Notes: generated by a model not told the origin, from the letters alone. DNA of 64,000 nt from Tanypteryx hageni (GCA_028673005.1 CM054113.1:175071956-175135955), one strand, 5' to 3'. Positions 46,470 to 58,320 are shown, counted from the stretch's first letter. Made by a program: numbers and translations.

Positions 46470-48567
46470 TACTTGTACTGCACACTGCCTGTGTTAGTAT
46501 CCTCCATTAGCGTTCGTTCAGGCGACCCGTAACGAACGGAAGATAAATGCATCGGAACTATGATTTGAGTCCGGCTGTCGTTCGGCGGTATAAAGTGTAA
46601 TTACTCATGTCCCATCTAGACTCCGTCACTTTTCCGTAGTAAATAATATTCATGCCACTAGACTGCCCCTCTCTCCCTATCCCGTCTCTCTTCCCTCCCC
46701 TACTTCCCTTTCCATTCTCCATTCTCCCTTCCCCTCCCCTCCACCTCCTCCTTTCAAGGTCCGAACGACTGTTTGTCCCATCGATTTCGGTTTTGTTTTT
46801 TCGACCTTTGCGACCATCGGCTGAGTTCAGCAGGGCAGTGGAAACTTTTCGGTGAAGTCATGGAGTGTTTATCGTATAGCGCGGGACTATTTTGGAACGA
46901 CAGTCTTTATCTCGCTGGGTTTTTCGGGTTCGTTTTAAGGAACTGCTTTGAGTGAGAGAGGAGGTTTCCACTAAAGGATCTATTTATGCAGGAAATGTGT
47001 AACGTGCGTGAAGTCGGCCTCTCATTTTAATGGGAATCTCAGAACAAACGGAGGAGATAGTAGTCGAATATGAATAATATGTTTATGGCTGATATCTAGG
47101 AATTTTTTCCCTCAGCTAAATTATTAATTCGCATTTGTTAATTACAGAAAATCTACAGGTAACATCGCTAACAAGCTTCGTTCATCCATAACTATTGGTT
47201 AGTGTAATCTATTTAAATTTAAAGTTGTTTAGATAATAATAATTATTCACAACTAAGATGAATAATACACGTGCCACATGCCAAATAAACGATTCGCGTT
47301 AAGTTGAATGCTTCAGATGGAAACACTTCAAATGGTTCGCTCAGCCGTTGCATGATCGGTATAGAATATATTCAAATCTTTGTATATTTTATTGCAATTA
47401 CTTTAGCAACCACTAATATAGGAAATATAGAATTGACGAAACTTCCTTGCTTCTCTCTAATTTGGAAACGAGATGATTGCATTTCTTGACGAAAAATTAA
47501 GTGTAAAGATATGGTTGAAAGAGAATCAATTCTGCCTTAGCCACTACTTGCATCTAAATTAACGAGGAGGTATTTTTCACCTCATAGAATCTATTAAATA
47601 AATAAACTTGACACACCCATTTTCTTGCGTCACTTTTTGCGTTGTGGAATGACACCTTTGGAAAATATGCTTTTGGGAGGAAGAGGTTGTTGACTATCCA
47701 CCAACATACTATTCTCGTTGATTGGCTCGGCGAAACGGAAACCCTTTGAATGATCGATTAACAATTTCAACATCACCTCTCGTATCGATCGAACAACAAA
47801 CCATTTTGGAATACGCTGAGAAAAATTGGCGTTAGTAATCCCTTTTGATACACTTTTACGAATTGAATGAATTCTTCATGCAATAAGACCACGTAGAAAG
47901 AACGCATTCATTCTCTTTGCGAAGTGAACGTACCGTGAAGAAATTGGATCAAGGCGTTTCTAAAATTAGATCTGACGTATCGAAAGTTCTTATAGTAAAC
48001 GTTCTTGGAGCATTCGGAGTTTTTTGTCGCATCTAATACTTTCAATTTTCCCCTTGGAAATGCTGTTTTCTTTTAATTTATTTTGTTTAGTGCTTGGTTA
48101 TTTATAGTTTTTAATTACGCTTATTATGATTTGTCAAGCTTTTTTAGAAATATTTTGTCATCGCCAAAGTTTTATGATCCTTCCACCTTACATTTCTCTC
48201 TTTTTTCCTTTGTGTTATCACCATTTTGTCATCAGAATGTTTCAGATATAAAGTTTCCTTATCCCGTACGCATGCAAAGTAGCTCTAGATGCCTTAGCGT
48301 AAGTAAATTTTGTCTTTCGGAGGGTAGGTTTGAAATGAACGACGGGAAAGCAATATCTTCACCATCTTCACGAGCAAATGAACCATGGGTGACTGTCAAA
48401 ATATTTAATTATATATTTTTTAAATTCTTTGTAATTGACTTAATTACTCCCTGTGAATATTTTTTTGTTAAATCGTCTTCATTATGCTAAAAAAATGCTT
48501 AAAGTAACTCTTTTAAATATCTCGTGAAAACGGCATCCTGGTTGGAGAGAGAGTAGTAAGGAGTACG
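46470..48567. other. No supported gene
   Basis: A C/T-rich tract lies at about 46660-46760. A 135-codon frame at 48083-48490 contains splice-like motifs (donor CTTAGCGTAAGT near 48299) but no family signature. Nothing else was recognised. Confidence 0.35.
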
Positions 48568-48575
48568 TGACGTCA
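48568..48575. promoter_or_regulatory. Consensus CRE (TGACGTCA)
   Basis: A full palindromic CREB/ATF site lies about 100 bp upstream of the ATG of the THAP remnant. It could be part of that gene's former promoter; this is an inference from position only. Confidence 0.3.
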
Positions 48576-48671
48576 ACGCATGCCTTACGACCTTTACGAC
48601 CGTACTGAAAGCACGCAGTTTTGATACTTCCTCCTGTTGCTTTTCCTGATATCGTAGCTAAAACGGAGAAT

Positions 48672-48900
48672 ATGGAAGTTAAGAAGGGTTATAAGTATTG
48701 TCTGATACCTCACTGCTTAAATACAACGTTTAAAACCCCGAGAAAATTGTTCTTCACGTTACCGAGCTCCTTGGGAAGAAATAAGAAGCGGAGAATATTG
48801 TGGTTGAAAGCCATAAGGAGATACGCATCTGATATATCGTAACGTACAACTGCATTTGTCTGCGAAGATCATTTTAATCTAAGTACTAGTTATATGTATG
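48672..48900 (+). pseudogene. THAP domain remnant
   Basis: From the ATG at 48672 the frame reads MEVKKGYKYCLIPHCLNTTF, with the first C-x4-C pair, then FFTLPSSLGRNKK and ILWLKAIRRYASDIS. A TAA follows at 48840 and the frame resumes with FVCEDHF, the second C-x2-H pair with its usual acidic context. This matches the C2CH plan of THAP domains (about 80-90 residues), which bind specific DNA sites. The in-frame stop makes it a pseudogene unless that base is wrong. The rest of the protein is not found; GTACGT near 48900 could have been a splice donor. Confidence 0.68.
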
Positions 48901-49231
48901 TACGTAATTTTATTGCTTCGTATTTTAGTTTATGACTTATGTTGGCATTACATTGACATGATGTATATATTTTTGGAAAACGATGTTGAAAGAGTAAATT
49001 ATAATTTTGTTTCAAAGATTAACATATATATTTTAACAAAACCTCCACATTGTATTATACCTATTCTAAATACGTAAGATCAAACTTACGGAAATCGATG
49101 GGCTATGGGTTTATTAAGCAAATAATTACTGTTGTAGTGCATATATTTAAGTACCAAGTTTTTAAGCAAATACTTTCACAAATGTTATATATTAAGTTAG
49201 TTCTGTAATTTAAATATTTTAATAAATTTGT

Positions 49232-49570
49232 TCACATAATATCCACGACAGCATGATATTTTAAAGGACCATGTTTTGCTAAATAAGGGCAGTCATGACA
49301 TTCCACAGACCTGACTAAATCTTCTTCATCTACAACTACACTCACTTCATAACCTCTTTATCTTATTCTGTGTTCAGGGCAAATCTTGCCTTTAACAATA
49401 CAAAATTTTCCTTCTCGCTTCAGTTTAACAAATCCAACAGCAGTACTAACATAGTCTTTCCTCATAGACCTCAAAGGGAGAGAAAATCCATAAAAGCAAC
49501 GATGAAATTCGCGATATATACAAAAGAGATATGCAGTTATTACAAACACTTCTACAGTTTTTCTTTTCAC
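49232..49570 (-). pseudogene. SWIM-like zinc-finger segment of a YqaJ-type insect protein
   Basis: One minus-strand frame contains GFVKLKREGKFCIVKGKICP and EHRIR, then a TAA at 49360-49358, then GYEVSVVVDEEDLVRSVECH and DCPYLAKHGPLKYHAVVDIM. This recalls the SWIM region of the large insect family that also carries a YqaJ-type nuclease: CPEH.V, YEVSV, CHDC and a GGCKH-like end. The third cysteine appears lost (GPLKYH). No nuclease domain is seen. Start and family are inferred from memory of the motif order. Confidence 0.45.
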
Positions 49571-49707
49571 AAGTATAGGTAATAACTAAGGCAGATAGAC
49601 ACTTAAAACAAAAAACTTCGCCACATTCCTTATAGACAAGACACACGGAAACTAAGTTTATTCACATTAATTTTGTATAATATTTGTCAATATTTGACCT
49701 GATGATT

Positions 49708-49890
49708 CTGTAAAGGCAGATGATGGTGATTATTTACCGAAACCGGTCGTGTTTTACTTCATATATTTTGTGGAAATTAGCGAAAGTTTAATATAAATAA
49801 AAAATGCTATCTAGCGTTGTTCATGTTATTTTATTGTGGAATTCCACGAAGCCTCGGCATCGTCCATTACCTTTTGTATACTTATCTAAT
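49708..49890 (+). repeat. Retroelement-end-like repeat with hammerhead-like motif
   Basis: ACCTGATGA, a GGTGA..TTACC helix and CGAAACCGGTC occur in hammerhead order. An 18-base apparent duplication separates the CTGATGA from the helix. About 90 bases on, GGAATTCCACGAAGCCTCGG repeats a block also found near 30488. Such ends are common in Penelope-like elements. Confidence 0.35.
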
Positions 49891-51156
49891 TATATTTTAC
49901 ATACTAGATACTAGGACAGCATGGGAAACAACACATAAATAAATATTCTATAATATTAGTTTAAACTAGAGTTGTTTCATTCATTTTATATGGGAAAGCT
50001 GTTTTAAGACGTCAATCTATCTTTTACATATCTTCTGCGTTTCAGTCGAAATAATAGTACTATTACAATAACTGAAAATGAAAGCGCTACATCGAACTTG
50101 TTTTATCAATTAAATGTAATACAAACCTATACGCCTTCACTCCACTCATTTCAACATCTGAATATAGCTCCCTACGATTTCCAATGTAGATACCGCAAAA
50201 AACATGTACGAATCAACGTTGGGCAAATTATCAGATCTGGCTATACAAAACCCTTCAGATGCTATTTTGCAAACCACAAAGCGAAATAAATGCAGGAAGG
50301 TGCAGTACTTCTACCAATATTTCTTCTAAGACGGAGTATAGAGGGAAACAACAGAATTGTCTTTCAAGTTTCTACTTCTATATCGGCACAATGGCTTCTA
50401 GCACGGCTAGCATCGGCTAACATGCTTGTGGCATTCACTGACGTCACTAAACACTCGGCAAACTTCGGCTACCTATCGGATGTGATCGGGTTCGGCATTA
50501 ACTCATCCGTTTTAAATCGATTTCTTTATAAATATCTGTTAAAATTTAACGAAAAAACTTTATATTTGCTTATAACAGTAGCCATACAATACAACTTCAT
50601 AAAATTTTCGGTAATTCCTGGTATATGACAGTCCCCCATTATAAACACTTTTCAGGACCAGAGAAATCTAAAGTGGCAGTCACCTTTATGAACACTCGGA
50701 ATGAAAACACTGTACATATTTTCAATTCTAATAAATTTTTAAATTAGAAAATGATATATAATTAAAGCAAATTATTATGACTACTAGTAGACCTTACCAC
50801 GACACTTCATGTATCAAAGTGGGATGATTTTGGAGAAGATAATGCAGGGAAAGCTAAATGCAGACACCTTAAAGATAGAATAATTAAAGGAATATCATTT
50901 CTATATGACTGGGTGTGCATATTGAGAAAGTTGGATGCAGTATTAGAAATCAGTCATCTACCAGTGATCCTTTATCAATGCCTCTTTCTTTTCTCAAAAT
51001 AATCAATTAGATCAGTATTTCCTCTTTCGACCGAAGAACAGCTATATCGCTAAATTCTTCAGTATGTTGTGCATGACGAATACAATAAATAAATATCTTT
51101 AATAAAAACTCGGTTGATACAAAATGCTTATTTATGCAAAGTATAATACAGTCTTA

Positions 51157-51200
<44 letters not shown>

Positions 51201-51830
51201 GTATGTGTATATGTGTGTGTATTCCTGATCATGAATTATAAATCATATGAAGTTATTGCAAAACTTGCTATTACAAAGCATAAAAATTTAAGTCCCTTGT
51301 AATTTGTATTAACGAGGTAATGCCGTTTTATTAGGGGTAAAATGTTTCTTAATTGTATTATTAGTTGGCAATCTATTCCTATTTCTCTATTTCTTCATCC
51401 AACAGTATTTAAAATATCATTTAAATCCATTTTTATAACGTGTTAAACTTTTGAATACATTTTGTCTCATACCCCTTACTTTCAGATTGTTTTTGCTCTG
51501 TGCTCCGTGTTCATGAGGCAGCGTTGGTTATTCAACGCTTATTATTTCAAGCATAAACTAAGGACATAGGTATTCCTCAGATAAAGAGAAGTTTCGATGG
51601 TACGCTATCATATCTTCTCCCCAAAATGCAAAATTACGGCGACGCGTTCGGTGGGTGTTTACGGAATAACGTTTAGTTTAAAAATAAACTGCTCGATTTC
51701 GGTCGATCGAGTTGTTGACGTGATCGAGTTGTTGACAGCTAGGCCCTCCCGCGTTAAGAGCAAAGCTTTCGACCGTACGTGACCGTAGCGCGGGCCGCGT
51801 CGGACGCGCAGCTGATAGGAAAAGAAAAAA
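49891..51830. other. No supported gene; microsatellite and small direct repeat
   Basis: A consensus CRE TGACGTCA lies at 50439-50446. An (AT)n array is at about 51159-51196. GATCGAGTTGTTGAC is directly repeated near 51705 and 51722, in a GC-richer patch (51600-51830). The frames at 50098-50628 lack motifs. Confidence 0.4.
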
Positions 51831-52301
51831 AAACGAACGGTCGGCGGAGGAAGGAGAAGGAAGAAGGAAGATAAGACACGCGCGAGAGAAGTCGTGCGAT
51901 GAGGTCCAACAGTCCAAGGAGCGTGCGGGTCTGTGAAGAGAGCGGATAATGGAAAGGAGATAGGGGAGAATGGAAGGGACTTATCGGTCGTCTGCTTCGG
52001 AGGGGAGGGTGGGAGGAGGGAGTGGGAAGAAGGGGAAGTTAGAGGATGAGAGGAGGAGGAAAGAAGACGAACAAGAAGGCAAAAGAGAGAAGAAAAGGTG
52101 AAAGAAAAGAAGGGAGATGGGACAAACGAAGTCCAAGAAGAAGGAATAAGAGAAGAAAAAGGAGAAAGAGGGAGTAAGTAGGAAGAGGAGGGTGATGTTG
52201 ATAGGTAGAATACAAGGGAGGAAGGAAAAGGAGTGGAAAGTGAGAAATGAGCTATTTAAAACGGAGGTGATAACGAGAAATGGCATGAATGAAGCAGAAT
52301 G
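51831..52301. repeat. Polypurine tract, split by the piggyBac locus
   Basis: Long G/A-rich sequence runs up to the TTAA at 52302 and resumes at 57392 (GAGAAGGAAGAGAGAAAGTA), continuing to about 57560. The outer piggyBac element thus landed at a TTAA within a purine-rich region. Confidence 0.7.
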
Positions 52302-53509
52302 TTAACCCTCCAGTACACGCGCTTGGTCTGTGAAACGCAATATTTGTGTGTTGGCATCACTGTCATGTGTCACTCAGTACCTTTCTATTATCTATTGTTC
52401 ACTGTGATACAGCAAGGTCAGTCTGAGTCGAGCTCTACTTCGTTGTGTACTTAACCCGTAGCTTACACGGTGAGAAAAAGTTACACTCCTTACACCCAAA
52501 ACTGAACTGTTTTACATTTAAAGAAAAACAGAACTCAGAAAAAAACACATTTTAAAAATTTTTATAACTGAAATTTTTTGCAACCATTGAACAGTAAAGA
52601 TATAACATCCAAATCTAAAATATTCATTAAAAAGCTGATATAAGGATGAAAATACTAGATATAATGAAAAGAATGAACTCTTTTGATAATATGTTCAACA
52701 AAAATTTTAACAAAGAAATAAAAAAAATACCACACCAGTACCGTAGTTTTGGTGTTCAACACATTTTGTGCAAATAACAGTTCCGCATGACCCACATAGT
52801 GGACAATCGCACTTCACACAACTGCGGCAAGCTTTCTTGTCTATCTTTGCTGGACACACTGAACACCGTTTCCTCTTTGACTTCTCAGTTTTGCTTGGTA
52901 AGCACTGCGAAGGAGAAGGTTCTTTCCCCAGGCATCGGTACGTCAACGAACGTAGATCTCTGGATTTTCTTAGGATGGTTATTCTTTCTTCTATAAATAG
53001 GAAGACAAGCTGTTTTTCCCAAATCTGTGAGAAATAGCCGACGATTTGTTTCCCTAGGCTCAACACCATTGAAAAGGACAAATACATTCACACTTGCTAT
53101 GTAAAGCATAGCATAGAAAATCGCCATTGGCCACCTCTGGGTGTGTCGACTAGTAGTGTAGTGCTATTTTTCATCTAAGGCATCTACACCACCCTTGGTG
53201 TCATTGTAAAATAAAATTATCTCTGGTTTGTTGACATCCTGGATAATGTTAGCTGTATGACGCACGGAGGAAATCACATTAACCACTTTTCCCTTTTTAG
53301 GAACGAAAGACACTACTTTTTTCAGCAAACCCAAAGAGCGCTGAAGAAAAATGTCTACCTCGAGTTTGAACAAAGGATGGTGGCAGTTCTATTTTGTTTT
53401 TCCGTATTGTCACAACATAAGTTAGGTTCATACATTCAATCTCGTCAATTAACTCAACTGACCAGTTGTCGCCAGTGACATTTCGGTTAGAATTTTTTAT
53501 GGGTTCAAA

Positions 53510-55076
53510 CAGTGGCGTACCGGAAAATCTGGGGACCCTCTCCCAGCAAATAATACGGGCTCCCCCTGTGTAAATTTTAAATATTTTCTAAGCTGAATTA
53601 CTTATCGTTGCTGTACATTAATAAATTAATAATTTTCTCCACCCCCCCTCCCTCACACAAACGCTACTGATATTTAGAAAAGTCTGATATTATAAAAAAT
53701 TATGGTAATAAGTTTGTTTCTTTTATTAACTTAATCAATATGGAGAAATGGGTTCAAAATATAATATTATGTCTAACAATCCTTATAATGCTATAGAGAC
53801 AAGAAAAATAAGATATATTCATTACTCTATGACATTGAGTATGCTTATTAACTTAGAGTTATCAGTCGACGCCGGTGGAGCAGTGCTTGATATACTCGTC
53901 AATGGTTTCAAGTATTGCGGGTTCGATTCTCGGCCGAGGTCGATGATATTTTACGGCTAAAAATTATGATAAATATTCCTTTGACGAGGAAGTGAAGCCG
54001 TCGATCCCGTGTATTGTACGATGTCAGTACACTTCAAAGAACCCAGTTTCATATGTGACTTAGGTAGCTAAGCCCTTGGCACCTGTAAATAACCCCCCTT
54101 AGGGGGAGGTGGAGTATGACCAATGCTTACGTAAGGTTTTTTATCTAACATAAGAAATATTTTACTTTTTACGTGCGATTTACGTGCCGCGACAGTCCAC
54201 AGATAGCTTCCACCTTAGACATTAGAATTCTTTTCGACATATTTAACTGATATTTCGGTAAACATAACTTTACCTTGTTTGCTCTGATAAAATTTTCCTC
54301 ATAGTGCTTTAAAGAGCATTAAAATGCATGGCAATGTTATAAGAAGGCATTAGAAATTATTTCCAAGCATAATTATGCATTTTCTAATATTTATTAAAAA
54401 GGGGGGTACAACGAATGGGGAGAGGGTCACCCAAATGCTAATGGTTGCTGGCATGGAGGGACGAGGAGGTCAAAAACAGTTAAACATTTACTGTCGTAAT
54501 ACATGGACGGCCCCCTAGTGAATAAATACTATCTGTAAAATCCTACGTGCCATCAGGGGCGGCTCGTGGTGTCGAAAAGAAGGGGGGACTTCAGGTCTAT
54601 CAAAATCTACCTATGTATGTAAACCAATATGTACTTCATCATGGTATTAGAGGTCTTAAGTAGTGACTACTAAACCGACCGGTAATTGAAGTCAAGTCGT
54701 CATCCTTTAGAGCCTGAACAGTGGACGCAGATCTCATGCGTTACTTAACAAGTAAATACACACAGTACACACAAATAAGTACAATGATCTTCCCTAGCTA
54801 TATATAACACTTAAGAATTGTTGACACATGAGAAAATACATTGGCCTAAGAGTGACAGACGTCAGAAGGCATGTAATCGTTGCCCTGGTTTTCATGCCGA
54901 GAAATGCCTCTTCTCAACGTTATAATACCGTATTGTAGAAGTCGCAATTACATTTTTCGGGTTCCTATAGAGGGCCTCAGACGTCATAGTCAGTACGGTT
55001 TGAATGATTGGGGGCTCCCTAAATCTCGGGGCCCCACCGCATTGCGGGGATTGCGTGGCCTATCAATACGGCCCTG
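53510..55076. mobile_element. hAT insertion inside the inner piggyBac transposase
   Basis: The left end is CAGTGGCGTACC and the right end, reverse complemented, CAGGGCCGTATTGATAGGCC. The 8-bp flanks GGTTCAAA (53502-53509) and GGTTCAAC (55077-55084) differ by one base. Removing it restores piggyBac protein continuity from KKLVEP to EPIKNSN. No hAT transposase is evident; CAGGGGCGGCTCGTGG at about 54555 may be the end of yet another element. Confidence 0.85.
53865..54130 (+). repeat. tRNA-derived SINE-like repeat inside the hAT insertion
   Basis: A tRNA-like head GTCGACGCCGGTGGAGCAGT is followed about 50 bases on by GGGTTCGATTCTCGGCC, a clear B box. The body (GACGAGGAAGTGAAGCCGTC, GTGACTTAGGTAGC, AAGCCCTTGGCACC) follows, ending in a C/G-rich hairpin CCCCCCTTAGGGGG near 54093-54106. 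Isotype unclear. Confidence 0.55.
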
Positions 55077-56394
55077 GGTTCAACCAATTTTTTCACCACT
55101 TCTATCGGACGCAAGAGCCTAGAGGCACTGGAGGTTTCCCATATATTTCGTCCACTGTAAATTCGGGCATTCGAGCAATAATGAATTTTAGCATTAGCTA
55201 AAATGAATATCTTGATGCCGTACTTCCTGTTCTTTGAAGGAATGTACATCCTAAATCCACATTTACCGCGAAAGCCAACTAACATTTCATCAACCGTGGT
55301 GTTCTCGCCAACAGAATAATTTTTCCTGCAATGAGTTATGAAATGATGGAATAACCCTGAAATATAGACCAACTTCTCAGTTTTTTTACGTTCCTTTCTA
55401 GTTGATTCATCATGAAATCTCAAATATTGCTGCAAAAAGTACAATCGTTGCAATGGCATACTTGCTCGGAAGATGTCTCGTCCAGTCTCATTATTTGCGT
55501 AGAGTGATTGCAAGTCTTCATTATTTGTCTTGAATACTCCTCAAAGATAACAGAGTCCAAGAAAATCTCGAAGTTCAATTACCTATGTCTGTTTCTGTAG
55601 CATTTGAATGTGGTGTTAAATCGTCAGAAATTTTTCGAATGCGTTCATTAGTTCGAAGGACGACTTCTGACATCATATCATCTGAGAAAAGCACATTCCA
55701 GCATTCGAAAGCAGTTGATGTTGAAGATAAACGAGAAGCTGGATCTATTACACCAGATAGATGAAAACTGCTCAATATATTATGCTGAGGAGTTCTTCCT
55801 CGAACTGCAGGTGTTTTGGACCATTTATATCTATTTTTTCAAAGTAAGAGTTTGATGCAGCCAAATTAGCGCTTTCACTCTCCTCTTCTTTCTCTTTACT
55901 TTCACTAGTGTCTAAAAAATGCTAACAGATTTCATTGTAGGGAATTTTATTCTCTACAAGTTTATTTATGTACAATTTTGCCGTAGATTTGACCGTTTCC
56001 GAGTTATTGGCGAAAGGCCAGTCGCGGGTCATGCTCCGGCGGCCATTTTGGTGCCAAAAGGGCCGACGCGTACACGTCAGGCATGTCAACTTTTGATATG
56101 TTAGTTAGGTTGCCCTAACGGATAAATGTGCAAAGTTTCAAAACCTTATAAATTATTTCTCCTAAAATGTCTAATTTGACTGGTCTGGTTTGGCAACTCA
56201 GACAAAAATAATAACAAAACAAAATTCCTCTTGGTCCCTGGGACCCAACCGTGTAAGCTACGGGTTAAGCCAAAAACTGTTTGGTTGTCCGACAGACCCC
56301 CTGCGTGCACTCGCGTCTCTAATCTTCCATCCAATTATTTTCGTTATATACTAGTTTTATAGCGTTGTTATGCAAATTTAATAGTTGTTATTCG

Positions 56395-57143
56395 TATCAG
56401 GAAAATTTATTAATGTCCTCGGAGATGATAAAGGTAAACAACGCTGGTTGGCACTGTAAGAAAAAACGAGGCAAATTCGTCTCGAATTTATTTCTGCGAG
56501 GAACAGGGAAGAGAAATCCTCAATGTTTGGGTTTCAAGGGAATTTCACGTTGGTTTCGCACATTCCTAAGAAGTCGAAAAATGTTTTATTGCGTTCAACT
56601 ATGCTCCATGAAGAAAAAAATCGATATTGACACCAGAAATGAAAAAAGCCCGAAATAATCACTTTCTACAACGGTACGAAAGGTGGAGTCGATGCTGTTG
56701 ACAAAATGAGTGCAACATACAATGTTGCACGAAACACAAGGAGATGGCCGATGGTTATATTCTACAGCTTATTGAATACCGGAGCTATAAACGCGAGAGT
56801 AATTTATCATGGTAATGGTCAAGAACAAAACACCTCGAAGAGATATTTTGAGAGAACTGTCGCTTGCCCTAGTAAATTAACACCTAACACGGAAGTCACT
56901 CAATAACACCATTCCTAATGATATAAGGAGGAGAATTTGTAAGATTATTGGGTCAGACCTGCGAACGAAAGCGCAAGAACCACCTATGACTTCAAGAGGT
57001 CGATGCGGAGACTGCGTAGGCGGGACCAGAAAAAGTGGGTATTTTTGCAAAAAGAGCAAGACGTACATCTTCTTGGAAAATGTAATACAGTTTGCAGCCA
57101 GTGTTATGAAAATATCGAAGATTACTCCTGTAATTTCCACTGA
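56395..57143 (+). pseudogene. piggyBac transposase C-terminal part (outer element)
   Basis: Using three frames, the order is TLVGTVRKN, a shifted SMFGFQG-like stretch, HIPKKSKNVLLRSTMLHEE, FYNGTKGGVDAVDKMSATYN (third catalytic Asp), RRWPMVIFYSLLNTGAINA and the cysteine-rich tail RGRCGDCVGGTRK..CKKSKTYI..VCSQCYENIEDYSC. The N-terminal two thirds are absent. The protein is distinct from that of the inner element, in agreement with the different TIRs. Confidence 0.85.
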
Positions 57144-57560
57144 TAATTAAAAAAAGAAAGTGAATATGATTTCAAGTGTTAAACTGAAGGAAGAACATTT
57201 TGGTTGTTTGTATAATAAACATTAATTTTTTAACAGAAAAACAATTATAATTCTGATTAATTTATAAAGAAGCAAGTTTGTCTTATTTTTTCATGATTAT
57301 CTAGGAATTTCACGTAAAAATACCGAGGTGTCTGTCAGGCCCGCTGCGTGCACTGGGGGAAGAATAATAGGCGCGTGTACTGGAGGGTTAAGAGAAGGAA
57401 GAGAGAAAGTAAAGAACGATGATAGAGTAGAGAGTTAGGAAGAAGTCAAACAGTAGAGGAAGTAATGAGAGAAGCACATAGCGAAATACAAGCGGAAGGA
57501 CCGTTCAAAAAGATATCGTAAAGATGGAAACAAGTTGTCAGAGCGAGCAAAAGAGGCGGT

Positions 57561-58065
57561 GGGGAAAGAAAGAATCTTGACAACAAAGGAGTTTCAGAGA
57601 CATTTTGATCATATTTGCGAATGAAATCAATCATTTTTCGCATAAATGTTGAATAAGCACCGCAGCAAATTTTGGGTCCAAAGCGAATTCATTGATATCC
57701 GAGAGCAAAGGTTTGACCCACTCATTCACATAAGTAGAACTGTTTCCACATGCGGTTATAGGCGTTGTTTTTTTTAAAATTCTCAAGTAAACTTCGTGTA
57801 CATATCCCTTTACAATGCATCAGATTCTTGGGTTTAGAGGGCGTGGAATAGACCACACCCTTAACCCTCGAACCACAACATGGGGTCACCGGTAACCCTG
57901 AGTTATTTCAAACTACTCTTGCGCAGGCGTTGGTTTACAGTGTGAATAAACTGCAACAAAACGCTATGTAGCCTCTCGTTTTTCCCGAGAACATTTCCAG
58001 ATAATAGTTGAAGAGTCACACCTCAAGCAACAATTGTTAGGGACATTTTGATGCAGTCACCCACC
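57561..58065. other. Anonymous sequence with a piggyBac-like end
   Basis: TTAACCCTCGAACCACAACA at 57861-57880 has the TTAA plus CCCT start typical of piggyBac ends and resembles that of the neighbouring outer element. No partner end was seen, so it may be chance or a truncated copy. Confidence 0.25.
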
Positions 58066-58320
58066 AGCATGGTGAATTGAATAATAACACGTAAAATGTT
58101 GATGTATATACATCTACATGTTATTCTGCAATTCACCAATCTGATGGATGGCAGGAGATGAACTGCACCGATGCCTACCTAACAGTTATTACTCGCAGAT
58201 TTGTCTTTCCTGTTATGGTCTCGTATTGTTCTCGGAAAGAATGAGCTTCTGTAACACTCCTTTCTACAATCGATCTCACGTATCTTATCGCCATGATCGT
58301 TTCTACCTATATAGTACGTT
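58066..58320. repeat. Dispersed repeat with terminal hairpin
   Basis: GGTGAATTG near 58068 and CAATTCACC near 58131 flank an imperfect stem centred on the perfect palindrome GATGTATATACATC (about 58099-58112). The sequence beyond 58118 matches 15638-15860 in blocks, and GATGGTGAATTGCAGAATA recurs at 43870. Family unknown. Confidence 0.45.

Larger units (their letters stand above)
52707..55920 (-). pseudogene. piggyBac transposase (inner), broken and interrupted
   Basis: The order on minus is: acidic N-terminus (about 55920-55775), then RDIFRASMPLQRLYFLQQYL and TVDEMLVGFRGKC (first catalytic Asp) with YIPSKNRKYGIKI (55513-55085). The hAT insertion at 53510-55076 comes next, followed by EPIKNSNRNVTGDNWSVELI (second Asp in GDNW), SFVPKKGKVV, ILFYNDTKGGVDALDEK (third Asp), a stop, and RWPMAIFYAMLYIASVNVF. 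The C-terminal cysteine-rich domain (CSVCPAKIDKKACRSC, CPLCGSC, CTKC) ends near 52707. All three catalytic aspartates survive, but frameshifts near 55560 and 52930, a stop near 53163 and the insertion make it inactive. Confidence 0.9.
52455..56264 (-). mobile_element. Inner piggyBac element inserted in the outer one
   Basis: Perfect 17-bp inverted ends CCCGTAGCTTACACGGT, different from those of the outer element, are flanked by TTAA at 52451-52454 and 56265-56268. The transposase relic lies on minus. A 1567-bp hAT insertion inflates the length; without it the element is about 2.2 kb, a normal piggyBac size. Different TIRs show that it is another family than its host. Confidence 0.93.
52306..57387 (+). 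mobile_element. Outer piggyBac element, internally deleted, hosting a second piggyBac
   Basis: Perfect 17-bp inverted ends CCCTCCAGTACACGCGC lie at both limits, flanked by TTAA at 52302-52305 and 57388-57391, the exact piggyBac signature. Without the inner element only about 1.27 kb remains: 149 bp of left end and the right part with the C-terminal transposase coding on plus. It was therefore non-autonomous, at least in its present form. Confidence 0.93.

Noticed and set aside
48083..48490. 135-codon plus-strand frame with possible splice donor
   Set aside because: AT-rich hydrophobic ends and no family similarity; the splice-like motif alone is not enough.
51981..52286. 101-codon minus-strand frame rich in Phe, Leu, Ser and Pro
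   Set aside because: It is the translation of a polypurine tract read in antisense.
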